A stretch of 64,000 nt of DNA, taken from contig JAPWDM010000016.1 in assembly GCA_035578155.1 (NCBI GenBank), positions 8,227,044-8,291,043 of the forward strand, read 5' to 3'. The notes beneath the pieces were generated by a model. The model did no database searches and was not told where the DNA came from. It saw only the letters and a program-made list of their open reading frames with translations. The position numbers were made by a program, and so were the translations under genes. The DNA comes from Brachynemurus nebulosus. Taxonomy: Eukaryota; Arthropoda; Insecta; Neuroptera; Myrmeleontidae. Positions within the stretch are counted from its first letter, which is position 1. The number at the start of each line of letters is the position of its first letter. Shown piece after piece: positions 46,133 through 55,920 of the stretch.

Positions 46133-48115
46133 AGTAGATAGGCTATAAGAGAGCGGCCGCACCGTAAAACTAACCAACTTGAACCCTTTTGCCAATGTTT
46201 GAAATCGTGTAACTTTACGGTACTAGTGCAAACCTTAACCTTTGACCCTGCACGTACCAAGTACATGTATTTAAAATTTGTTGTTGACATTTGACCCCAC
46301 ACGCGCTCATACTGTTGGCCTTGAAACTTCAAAGACCTGAGTCATCACCAGCAACCAAATGAATTTATGTTAATCCATTATGCGTCATCACAATTTACTT
46401 ATAACAATTTGGTTTTGTGTTAACCCATTACCCGCCAGCACTGACGTAGTTTTTGAATGCAAACCTAACGCATGCGCAGATTAAACTTAAGTACACGACG
46501 CATGCGCAGACTGAATTTTAGGTTACAATTTGATAGCTAGGGTACACTATCGCGTCAAAAATATGGGGATACCCTAACTCGGGGTGGCCCCAAACTTTTG
46601 ACACCGTACTGTACTTAAATTTTTGGTACACTGCCATGTCAAAAGTGCGGACCCCCGTGAGCAAAAAAGTGTCCGATCACTTTTTGAAGCGCACTGTACT
46701 TATTTTTTGTGTGTACATGCAAGCCTTAGCCTTTAATCTCACTTAATTGAGTCATCTTAAACGAAAGGTACACTATCATGTCAAAAATGTGGGATTACCC
46801 TAGCCCAAGGGGTGGCCCCAAACTTTTGACACCGTACTGTACTGTAATTTTTGGTACACTGCCGTGTCAAAAGTGGGGACCCCCCTAACCAAAAAGGTGT
46901 CCGATCATTTTTTGAAACGTACTGTACGTGCAAACCTTGACCGCAACACGCGCTTGCGTTAATTGAGTCATTTTAAACGAAAGGTACACTACCACGTCAA
47001 AAATGTGGGGAATACCCTAACCCAAGGGGTGGCCCCAAACTTTTGACACCGTACTGTGCTTAAATTTTTGGTACACTACCGTGTCAATAGTGCGGGCCCC
47101 CTGACCAAAAAGGTGTCCGATCACTTTTTGAAGTGCAAACCTTGCCCCTAACACACGCTTGCCTTAATTGCGTCATTTTAAACGAAAATCGGGAGGCCGC
47201 TAAATTTTGTGGGGGTACTGTACCAAGCGCTACCGCAAAACTAACTTCATACTCCAGATTTCTGACCGCTACTGTACTGCCGGAAATTTGGGTGTCAATT
47301 GTACTGCATAATATTTTTTATATATAATTAACCTTGAAAAACTTATTAGTTTTAGAATTTTATCAGCTTAAACTAAGTTTGTTTTAGCTGAATGTTTATT
47401 TAGCAGACCTTGAAAGCACATTGTAAAACATCATTTAAGAATTTTAGTATAACACAGAACTATTTACCGCATAATTTATAAATCAAATGAAAATTATATT
47501 AATACCTACACACCTGTATATTATGTATAAACCCTGTATATTAATAATAATATGTAGTATTCTATTTCTAATTTACGATTAGACTGAATCTAATTATAAA
47601 TTAATTTATAAATATCGCAAAAATTTGTTTAATCAGCAAAATCAATGTATATCATTTTAATACTGATACATATTTATATTACGGTATAATAGTATTGTAT
47701 TTATTCATATTTTTAAACAGAATAAAAGTTCAATTTTCGGTTTTAAATTACTATAAACACGTTGCTTAATATAAAAATGATAACAGCATTTAGTTTTTGC
47801 TAAATTTTTATAGATTAGTATCTATATTAGAGAATTCACATGTAAAATTATGTATATAACGGGAGTATATTTAATATTTTTAATAAACGTTTTCTTATAC
47901 AGGTGTATCATGAAATATGCTTTTCAATTAGAATAATAAATTTCATAAGATTTTTGTCAATACTTTTATAGGTTAAACGAAAGTAACTTCTTGCTTTAAG
48001 AAATAGGGGAATTTAGGGTAATAATTAAATAAAACGCACATAATTTTTTTTTAATTTTATTTATAGAATATGTATACAGAAATTAAATTGCTAAAATCTA
48101 TATATTACATAAAAT

Positions 48116-48594
48116 CTACTTATTTTCCATATAAAAATTTTTTAAAAGAATACAATTTTCTAAAGACCAAAATTTTGTCAGAACGAAGCATACAACGTCT
48201 TGAATAATATTCATCTCGCAGATTGGAAATCTTCGGTACATCAAATATTTCCTCCAAATTCAAAATCCACGGCTGGTTTTCGGTACCATCAAACAAATTT
48301 GAAATCCATTTCTTCTTTTCACCGCCCTTGAAACTTCTTTGATATAGGTTTCAATATGGAATGAAGTTTTTTGTACGGAATAAATCCATATGACCAAGGT
48401 ATCCCATGCCAATTTCGGCAAAGCCAACGTGCAGCAACCCGTTAATATTTCTTCGGCAACTCGTTGAAAATCAAACGGTGCGTCGAATATAAGATGTAAT
48501 ATTTCATCCGAACTTTCCGCAACGATACCAATTTCTTTAAAATAAATTTGGTTGTTTAGCTCCTTGATAGACTTGTATGTCCAGAAACGCCATT
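48116..48594 (-). pseudogene. Polinton-associated ORF relic, left TIR copy
   Basis: Mirror of 52,369-52,843, starting ATG at 48594. It shares the in-frame stop after KKY-like residues and the later frameshift, so the damage predates or was copied with the TIR. See the right copy for motifs. Confidence 0.55.
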
Positions 48595-48752
48595 TTTTAT
48601 CGCCGCCGTAGAACTGAATTTACTCACACAATCCACAACTTTATATAAAATAATTAAAATTGGTGAGGATAGTTAATTTGTGGGATGTAACCGAAAAAGG
48701 ATACTCATAGCTATTGCTAGTTGACCATCAAATTACAAACTGTTAATAATAT

Positions 48753-49110
48753 TTAGCACACTGGTGCGTACCATGTTCTTTTCACTTTAAGACCTAGTGA
48801 TTTAAGGAATGCTAAATTTTCGGGTGAAAATGTGTTGTCGCTTAAAAGTTTTACGTTTAATGATCTTAGGTTTCGAAAGTCCTTTACTAGGTTGTTTAGC
48901 GGTGGACTGCTCTGAATTGTAAATTATCATGGTTCGAAATGCAATTGTTTTACCACGAAATTGTTTTTTCAGCGAAAGTGATGTTAACTCTTTGACAACC
49001 ACCGGTAAATTGACAATATTTTGTGTAAGTTTAACTATTTTATACCCTTTAACCATGATAATGTGTGTGAGCCCTTTAACCATGGTAAGGTGTATGAGCT
49101 CTTTAACCAT
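48753..49110 (-). pseudogene. Penton tail/basic protein relic, left TIR copy
   Basis: Mirror of the intact frame at 51,853-52,209, but a one-base change near 48,825 shifts the frame so that the C-terminal ISPENLAFL block is lost. Shows that the two TIR copies have begun to diverge. Confidence 0.6.
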
Positions 49111-49117
49111 GATAAAG

Positions 49118-49605
49118 TGTATGAGTCACTCCGGGGGCAAAATAAGTCACTCCGGGAGCAAAATGAGTCACTCTGGGAGCAAAGTTAGTCCCTCCGGGAG
49201 CAAAAATGCGTCACTCCGGAAGCAAAATGAGTCACTCCGGGAGCAAAATGAGTCACCCCGGGAGCAAAATTAGTCACTCCGGGAGCAAAATGACTAACTC
49301 CGGGAGCAAAATGAGTCACTCCGGGAGCAAAATGAGTATCTCCGGGAGCAAAATGAGTCACTCCGGGAGCAAAATTAGTCCCTCCGGGAGCGAAATGAGT
49401 AACTCCGGGAGCAAGATGAGTAACTCCGAGAGCAAAATGAGTCACTCCGGGAGCAAACTGAGTCACTCCGGGAGCAAAATGAGTCACTCCGGGAGTGAAA
49501 TGAGTAACTCCGAGAGCAAAATGAGTCACTCCGGAGCAAAATGAGTCACTTCGGGAGCAAAATGAGTCACTTCGGGAGCAAAATGAGTCACTCCCGGGAG
49601 TCACT
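49118..49605. repeat. 21-bp minisatellite, ~22 copies (left TIR)
   Basis: Unit core ACTCCGGGAGCAAAATGA with dyad CTCC-G-GGAG. Variants at the first bases (CACT, AACT, CCCT). One unit near 49,530 is 20 bp. Frames across it (SHSGSKM, THFAPGV) are repeat artefacts. Confidence 0.93.
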
Positions 49606-49649
49606 CGTTGGAGTCAAATGATGTCGCTCGGTGAAGCAAATGAGCTAAG

Positions 49650-49660
49650 TATATATATAT
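49650..49660 (+). promoter_or_regulatory. TATA-like box at inner edge of left TIR
   Basis: AAGTATATATATATG joins the TIR to the central ORF; the mirror TATATAAG in the right TIR lies ~70 bp before the ATG of the Zn-finger ORF. Here the spacing to the ATG is too short, so the ORF has lost its leader. Confidence 0.4.
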
Positions 49661-50195
49661 GAAATTGTCTGAACCGGAATCAATGGACTGGGATAAAATG
49701 AATGTTTCAATTGGGGAACTTTTCGAACGTGAACCAATGCTACTGAACGAACTGACTTTGGAAACATTTCTTCAAATCTACAAGTGGATCAGTTTGAATG
49801 TGCTGAAAAGTTATGGTGCGAAAATCATACAACGCGCCTGGATTTGGTTACCAGCCGATTATCGAGCCATGTTTCAAGAATGTGAATCATGTTTTGAACA
49901 TTATAATCGACCATGGCCACAAGCCCATATTGATGGACCACCTGGTTTGAAAATTCGCTGTGAAATGTGCAAGAATGGCTTGAAAATGGAGGAAAACTTT
50001 CAACCGCCCGTTGGTGAACCATTGACATTTGCAACACGGATTTCACACGTTGAAGACATATTTCTGACTCATCCTTATTTGTATACAAAAGTCAGAAATT
50101 TCGATATGTTATTATACTTAACAAAACAACTATTGAAATATGATATTTGGGTGCAACATCTGTATGCATATATGATACCCGAATATGCACAATGA
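49659..50195 (+). CDS. CxxC protein, N-terminally trimmed (178 aa)
   Basis: Same protein as the broken gene at 5,660-6,117 of the first element, starting at its KLSEPESMDWDKM segment because the TIR border cuts off the coiled coil. It keeps [35 protein letters not shown] and FATRISHVEDIF and ends at 50,195; reading past that stop gives further protein-like sequence (VWDQLPENMKQL) to ~50,285. The Cys pairs may bind metal. Function unknown; in the first element it lies just after the polymerase. Confidence 0.6.
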   Translation: MKLSEPESMDWDKMNVSIGELFEREPMLLNELTLETFLQIYKWISLNVLKSYGAKIIQRAWIWLPADYRAMFQECESCFEHYNRPWPQAHIDGPPGLKIRCEMCKNGLKMEENFQPPVGEPLTFATRISHVEDIFLTHPYLYTKVRNFDMLLYLTKQLLKYDIWVQHLYAYMIPEYAQ

Positions 50196-50285
50196 ATTTG
50201 TCAAGTATGGGATCAGTTACCTGAAAACATGAAACAGTTACGTTCGGGTGTTATTGAATATATAAACAAATCATACAATTTTTAA

Positions 50286-50590
50286 TATTTATTTATTGTA
50301 AAAAATATTTCATATACATTTATTGTAAAAAATATTTCATATACAAAACATTTATTGTAAAAAAATATTACATATACATTTATTGTGAAAATATTTTGTA
50401 TTCATATTTATATTTTAAAAATAAAGAACAATAATTATTTACATATATGTGTTATTTATTTGAAAAAAAAAAACCTTTTTATCTTACAGGGTTAAAAAAT
50501 ATAAAAATAAAATATACAATTCAATGAGGGATAACTTCTGCTTCTTATACGGTTATGTTTTTCAAAATTCAGTAAATTCTTAGTGTGGAT
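50286..50590. other. Noncoding gap with 28-bp repeats
   Basis: Four copies of CATTTATTGTAAAAAATATTTCATATA, in parts CATTTATTGTAAAAA and ATATTTCATATA, at 50,287-50,400, between two convergent genes; likely the shared 3' region. Confidence 0.6.
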
Positions 50591-50596
50591 AATCAA

Positions 50597-51417
50597 TTAA
50601 TCATCATCATCATCTTTATCATCATCATAATCTCTAGCATCTTCTTTATCAGTTTCATCCAGATAATCACCTAGTGGCTCAATAACATCAGCCTTTTGAA
50701 GTTCGCGAAGTATAGAGAATATTTCTCGACCAACAGTAGTTTCTTTTAAAGCATTTAACTTTTTGATTAAATCTTCTCGATCGTAAACGTTAAACAACAA
50801 CATATTTTTATTTTGCTCTAAACTTCGAATAATATTGAGTATTTTTTCACCAGTCTCTGAAGTCTCGTATAAACGTAAGTCATCTATTAAAGTATTAGGA
50901 TTATGCCAGTATTTTATTTTTTTCGATTGTATGTTAACATTTCTAGACTCTCTCAAGTTGTCTTGCTTAAAATGCTTAGCTAAGGCCCCGTTTTCGACAT
51001 TTTAGTCCAATTAGACCAACTATCTTTCTCGTTTTCAGATTGACGACGGTTTTCTCCTTTTTTCAAAGAGTTAAATTTGGTTTGAATGGCTTCAGTTGCA
51101 GTAGCTATTCTTTTTTGGTCAAACGGATTCAAGATTGCTTCAGAGTAATCAATATCATCCTGTAGTTGAGATGTATTTTCATCAATATTTTTTGCTTTAA
51201 CATTATAAGCATCATCATTATAATCAAATCTAGATATAGAGATATCATCAGGTGTTTTATTATTAGCATCATATGGTATGAATTTGCTTGATGAGTTATG
51301 ATTCTTTCCAATCATACCATCATTAATATTGCTTAACGAATTATGTTGAGCATTTAAGTGTCTAGAAAGATTAGACTTTCGCGTAAATGCTTTACCACAG
51401 AAATCACAATTATACAT
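50597..51417 (-). pseudogene. C2H2 zinc-finger protein with acidic tail, frameshifted
   Basis: The first frame (51,417-50,980) opens with one C2H2 finger, YNCDFCGKAFTRKSNLSRHLNAQH (parts YNCDFCGKAF, TRKSNLSRHLNAQH), then an acidic region and KRIATATEAIQTKFNSLKK. A frameshift near 50,975 leads to the second frame (50,956-50,597) with KIKYWHNPNTLIDDLRL, REIFSILREL and a run of Asp at the end. Known from memory: WxDPNxLVDRLRLL plus EI.SII.ELR motifs occur in arthropod Polinton-type proteins. A TATATAAG box lies 70-77 bases before the ATG, beyond which is the 21-bp array. A DNA-binding regulator is a plausible reading. Confidence 0.6.
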
Positions 51418-51486
51418 CGTTCAGCGGGAGGTCTGAAGCGTTCGCTAGTAAATGAGTAACTGTTCAAAGATTTATTGCTTCTCTAC

Positions 51487-51494
51487 TTATATAT
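51487..51494 (-). promoter_or_regulatory. TATA box for the zinc-finger ORF
   Basis: TATATAAG on the minus strand, 70-77 bases before ATG 51,417, exactly at the inner edge of the TIR. The 21-bp array lies ~45 bp further upstream, the same order as at 3,690-4,111 in the first element. Confidence 0.5.
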
Positions 51495-51539
51495 ACTTAG
51501 CTCATTTGCTTCACCGAGCGACTCATTTGACTCCAACGA

Positions 51540-51842
51540 GTGACTCATTTTGCTCCCGGAGTTACTCATTTCGCTCCCGGAGGGACTAATTTTGCTCCCG
51601 GAGTGACTCATTTTGCTCCCGGAGTGACTCATTTTGCTCCCGGAGTGACTCATTTTGCTCCCGGAGTTAGTCATTTTGCTCCCGGAGTGACTAATTTTGC
51701 TCCCGGGGTGACTCATTTTGCTCCCGGAGTGACTCATTTTGCTTCCGGAGTGACGCATTTTGCTCCCGGAGGGACTAACTTTGCTCCCAGAGTGACTCAT
51801 TTTGCTCCCGGAGTGACTTATTTTGCCCCCGGAGTGACTCAT
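51540..51842. repeat. 21-bp minisatellite, ~14 copies (right TIR)
   Basis: Inverse of the left array, core GCTCCCGGAGTGACTCATTT. Eight fewer units than the left array. Confidence 0.93.
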
Positions 51843-51852
51843 ACACTTTATC

Positions 51853-52209
51853 ATGGTTAAAGAGCTCATACACCTTACCATGGTTAAAGGGCTCACACAC
51901 ATTATCATGGTTAAAGGATATAAAATAGTTAAACTTACACAAAATATTGTCAATTTACCGGTGGTTGTCAAAGAGTTAACATCACTTTCGCTGAAAAAAC
52001 AATTTCGTGGTAAAACAATTGCATTTCGAACCATGATAATTTACAATTCAGAGCAGTCCACCGCTAAACAACCTAGTAAAGGACTTTCGAAACCTAAGAT
52101 CATTAAACGTAAAACTTTTAAGCGACAACACATTTCACCCGAAAATTTAGCATTCCTTAAATCACTAGGTCTTAAAGTGAAAAGAACATGGTACGCACCA
52201 GTGTGCTAA
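51853..52209 (+). CDS. Penton tail fused to small basic protein (118 aa)
   Basis: Begins with three 27-bp repeats (MVKELIHLT, MVKGLTHII, MVKGYK), continues with the penton-like C-terminal piece VVVKELTSLSLK, and then, in the same frame, with the basic protein ending ISPENLAFLKSLGLKVKRTW. In the first element these are two overlapping ORFs (1331-1965 and 1146-1337); here a deletion removes the end of the penton and joins them. The N-terminal 90 percent of the penton is gone. The basic tail is conserved, suggesting it mattered longest. Confidence 0.6.
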   Translation: MVKELIHLTMVKGLTHIIMVKGYKIVKLTQNIVNLPVVVKELTSLSLKKQFRGKTIAFRTMIIYNSEQSTAKQPSKGLSKPKIIKRKTFKRQHISPENLAFLKSLGLKVKRTWYAPVC

Positions 52210-52368
52210 ATATTATTAACAGTTTGTAATTTGATGGTCAACTAGCAATAGCTATGAGTATCCTTTTTCGGTTACATCCCACAAATTAACTATCCTCACC
52301 AATTTTAATTATTTTATATAAAGTTGTGGATTGTGTGAGTAAATTCAGTTCTACGGCGGCGATAAAAA

Positions 52369-52843
52369 ATGGCGTTTCTTGACATACAAGTCTATCAAGG
52401 AGCTAACAACCAATTTTATTTTAAAGAAATTGGTATCGTTGCGGAAAGTTCGGATGAAATATTACATCTTATATTCGACGCACCGTTTGATTTCAACGAG
52501 TTGCCGAAGAAATATTAACGGGTTGCTGCACGTTGGCTTTGCCGAAATTGGCATGGGATACCTTGGTCATATGGATTTATTCCGTACAAAAAACTTCATT
52601 CCATATTGAAACCTATATCAAAGAAGTTTCAAGGGAGGTGAAAAGAAGAAATGGATTTCAAATTTGTTTGATGGTACCGAAAACCAGCCGTGGATTTTGA
52701 ATTTGGAGGAAATATTTGATGTACGGAAGATTTCCAATCTGCGAGATGAATATTATTCAAGACGTTGTATGCTTCGTTCTGACAAAATTTGTTCTTTAGA
52801 AAATTGTATTCTTTTAAAAAATTTTTATATGGAAAATAAGTAG
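52369..52843 (+). pseudogene. Polinton-associated conserved ORF, broken
   Basis: Starts MAFLDIQVYQGANNQFYFKEI, in parts MAFLDIQVYQ and GANNQFYFKEI, then HLIFDAPFDFNELP and an in-frame TAA (about 52,516), continues with WHGIPWSYGFIPY, and after a frameshift near 52,637 with KGGEKKKWISNLF and RDEYYSRRCMLRS ending ENCILLKNFYME. Known from memory: an arthropod protein with HHGLxWxxG, KGxEKxxWL and Cys-Leu-His motifs travels with family B polymerase elements; a nuclease-like role has been suggested by its style but is unproven. Two breaks, both shared with the left copy. Confidence 0.55.
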
Positions 52844-53819
52844 ATTTTATGTAATATATAGATTTAAGCAATTTAATTTCTGTATACATATTCTATAAAT
52901 AAAATTAAAAAAAAATTATGTGCGTTTTATTTAATTATTACCCTAAATTCCCCTAGTTTTTAAAGCAAGAAGTTACTTTCGTTAACCTATAAAAGTATTG
53001 ACAAAAATCTTATGAAATTTATTATTCTAATTGAAAAGCATATTTCATGATACACCCTGTATAAGAAAACGTTCATTAAAAATATTAAATATACTCCCGT
53101 TATATACATGATTTTACATGTGGATTCTCTAATATAGATACTAATCTATAAAAATTTAGCAAAACTAAATGCTGTTATCATTTTTATATTAAGCAACGTG
53201 TTTATAGTAATTTAAAACCGAAAATTGAACTTTTATTCTGTTTAAAATATGAATAAATACAATACTATTATACCGTAATATAAATATGTATCAGTATTAA
53301 AATGATATTCATTGATTTTGCTGATTAAACAAATTTTTGCAATATTTATAAATTAATTTATAATTAGATTCAGTCTAATCGTAAATTAGAAATAGAATAC
53401 TACATATTATTATTAATATACAGGGTTTATACATAATATACAGGTGTGTAGGTATTAATATAATTTTCATTTGATTTATAAATTATGCGGTAAATAGTTC
53501 TGTGTTATACTAAAATTCTTAAATGATGTTTTACAATGTGCTTTCAAGGTCTGCTAAAATAAACATTCAGCTAAAACAAACTTAGTTTAAGCTGATAAAA
53601 TTCTAAAACTAATAAGTTTTTCAAGGTTAATTATATATAAAAATATTATGCAGTACAATTGACACCCAAATTTCCGGCAGTACAGTAGCGGTCAGAAATC
53701 TGGAGTATGAAGTTAGTTTTGCGGTAGCGCTTGGTACAGTACCCCCACAAAATTTAGCGGCCTCCCGATTTTCGTTTAAAATGACGCAATTAAGGCAAGC
53801 GTGTGTTAGGGTCAAGGTT

Positions 53820-54430
53820 TGCACGTACAGTACGCTTCAAAAAGTGATCGGACACCTTTGACACGGTAGTGTACCAAAAATTTAAGCACAGTACGGTGTC
53901 AAGAGTTTGGGGCCACCCCTTGGGTTAGGGTATTCCCCACATTTTTGACGTGGTAGTGTACCTTTCGTTTAAAATGACTCAATTAACGCAAGCGCGTGTT
54001 GCGGTCAAGGTTTGCACGTACAGTACGCTTCAAAAAATGATCGAACACCTTTTTAGTTAGGGGGGTCCCCACTTTTGACACGGTAGTGTACCAAAATTTA
54101 AGTACAGTACGGTGTCAAAAGTTTGGGGCCACCCCTTGGGCTGGGGTAATCACACATTTTTGACGTGATAGTGTACCTTTCGTTTAAGATGACTCAATTA
54201 AGTGAGAATAAAGGCTAAGGCTTGCATGTACACGCAAAAAATAAGTACAGTGCGCTTCAAAAAGTGATCGGACACTTTTTTGCTCACGGGGGTCCGCACT
54301 TTTGACATGGCAGTGTACCAAAAATTTAAGTACAGCACGGTGTCAAAAGTTTGGTGCCACCCCCGAGTTAGGGTATCCCCATATTTTTGACGCGGTGGTG
54401 TACCCCAGCTATCAAGTTGTAACCTAAAAT
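53820..54430. repeat. TIR sub-repeats, three ~190-bp units
   Basis: Each unit has TACAGTACGCTTCAAAAA, TTGACACGGTAGTGTACC, GTCAAAAGTTTGGGGCCACC and a TTTCGTTTAAxATGAC end. Mirrored at 46,590-47,170 and present twice at 10,735-11,140. Multiple GTACAGTAC-type short palindromes inside. Confidence 0.82.
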
Positions 54431-54812
54431 TCAGTCTGCGCATGCGTCGTGTACTTAAATTTAATCTGCGCATGCGTTAGGTTTGCATTCAAAAGCTACG
54501 TCAGTGCTGGCGTGTAATGAGTTAACACAAAACCAAATTGTTATAAGTAAATTGTGATGACGCATAATCGGTTAACATAAATTAATTTGGTTGCTGGTGA
54601 TGACTCAGGTCTTTGGAGTTTCAAGGCCAACAGTATGAGCGCGTGTGGGGTCAAATGTCAGCAACAAATTTTAAATACATGTACTTGGTACGTGCCGGGT
54701 CAAAGGTTAAGGTTTGCACTAGTACCGTAAAGTTACACGATTTCAAACATTGGCAAAAGGGTTCAAGTTGGTTAGTTTTACGGTGCGGCCGCTCTCTTAT
54801 AGCCTATCTACT

Positions 54813-54818
54813 CATATC
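54813..54818. other. Target-site duplication, right (CATATC)
   Basis: Matches 46,127-46,132. Removing the element and one copy restores a sequence like the reverse complement of 16,920-16,965. Confidence 0.9.
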
Positions 54819-54849
54819 CTAGGTACCAACTCAATCAACATGAACACGA

Positions 54850-55355
54850 ACGAGAAAATTTATTTCTTTTCACACTCACGCACAATCATAAATAAAAACT
54901 TTATGCTTTCACAATCACGCATGCTTACGAATTAAATATAAAAATCTTTAAAACTAATCGTTGGAATTTTGAATAAAAATCACTATCGTTTTAACAGTCA
55001 GTTAAAATTATGTCCTTGCAATAAAATCAGAATACGGTTAATACGACTAACACTGTTATTGAGATTAATATTGATGCAAGTTATAAACCTACTATTAAAT
55101 TTTTTCTGGAGTGAGAAAATTTTTTTAATTTTTCATCTGGTGATTTATTGTTTAATTTTTGGTCTTCTTGTATTGTATTTGTATATAAACATGATATTTC
55201 GCACAACCAAACCAAATATGTAGTTTTTTAACAAAATTGTGACAAAATATTTTTTAGTACCTATAAATACATAAATACATAAGTAATAAATTTTTTTAAA
55301 AATAATGATAATAACAAAACAACTTAAAATACACAGCTTTACAAATTTTTAATTT
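54850..55355. other. AT-rich stretch
   Basis: No gene supported; several small frames are hydrophobic by base composition only. Confidence 0.4.
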
Positions 55356-55357
55356 GG

Positions 55358-55866
55358 AAAAATACCAAGAACACCACATGGCTAGATAAGTTAATTGGGA
55401 CCTCCTGAACACGAAAAACGCTGTAATTGTTTTTTTCTAAGTACTGTTTTTTAGATAACGGTACTTTTGTGTTTTTCGGTGTATGGTCCCACTCAAACCC
55501 TTGTGGAGCCAGCCCAACCGAAAACTCCGATCGAGATAAATGGCATACCGTTGGAAAGGTAATTGAATGCCTTTTCCGTCGATATACTGCAAGTTTCTAT
55601 CTGCCAAGAAATGGTTGAGTTATGGCACCTCAAAGTTCAAAATTTGCCAATTTTTTACGTTTTTTTCAAAATTTTTTATTTTCATTTGGTTTTTTTTCTA
55701 CATTATAGTAAAGATCTGGAATGTTTTATTCTTTTGTCAAATAGTTTATTTTATTACCAATATTTTAAGCGTAATTTGAAAAAAAACGGATGAAAAATAA
55801 AGTTTTTATTAAGGATTTTGTGGAACGACAATATTTTCATTTTCATTGCTCACACACTATATTCGG
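55358..55866. repeat. Left TIR of 3.3-kb transposon
   Basis: 509 bp; holds TAACGGTACTTTTGTGTTTTT and TTGAGTTATGGCACCTC segments mirrored on the right. Confidence 0.85.
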
Positions 55867-55920
55867 CGTAAATTCAAAAAATTTAAATTAAAATGACGAG
55901 CGACTTGAAATTTTGCGTTT

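Larger units (their letters stand above)
46133..49660. repeat. Left TIR of Polinton derivative (~3.5 kb)
   Basis: Contains, from outside in: terminal block, four-fold GCGCAGACTGAATTT-like units reduced to two (46,470-46,520), three ~190-bp sub-repeats with TTGACACCGTACTGTAC (46,590-47,170), AT-rich DNA, a conserved ORF relic, a penton/basic-protein relic, a 22-copy 21-bp array and a TATA-like box. Confidence 0.88.
46133..54812. mobile_element. Complete-ended Polinton/Maverick derivative with giant TIRs
   Basis: Seen: 8,680 bp between two CATATC copies, with perfectly matching ends starting AGTAGATAGGC. Left TIR is about 46,133-49,660, right TIR 51,487-54,812. The outer ~1.05 kb matches the terminal repeat of the element at 1-11.5 kb; the rest of each TIR holds internal genes. 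The unique centre is only ~1.83 kb. Known: Polintons have AG ends and 6-bp TSDs, but TIRs are usually up to ~1 kb. It lacks polymerase, integrase, capsid and ATPase genes, so it would depend on a helper. Confidence 0.9.
51487..54812. repeat. Right TIR of Polinton derivative (~3.3 kb)
   Basis: Inverted copy of the left TIR; shorter mainly because its 21-bp array has 14 rather than 22 units. High similarity throughout, with scattered point changes and small indels (for example around 53,860, where a piece of a sub-repeat is missing). Confidence 0.88.

Noticed and set aside
49118..49605. CRISPR-like array (also 51,540-51,842 and 3,690-4,003)
   Set aside because: Units are contiguous without spacers, the sequence is eukaryotic, and no cas genes exist.
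51483..52034. 183-aa minus-strand ORF across the array
   Set aside because: Antisense to the penton/basic frame and mostly made of the 21-bp repeat; its non-repeat part is the complement of a recognised gene.
55563..55793. Hydrophobic ORFs in the TIRs (also 58,217-58,528)
   Set aside because: They are mirrored, low-complexity and T-rich; hydrophobicity follows from base composition.
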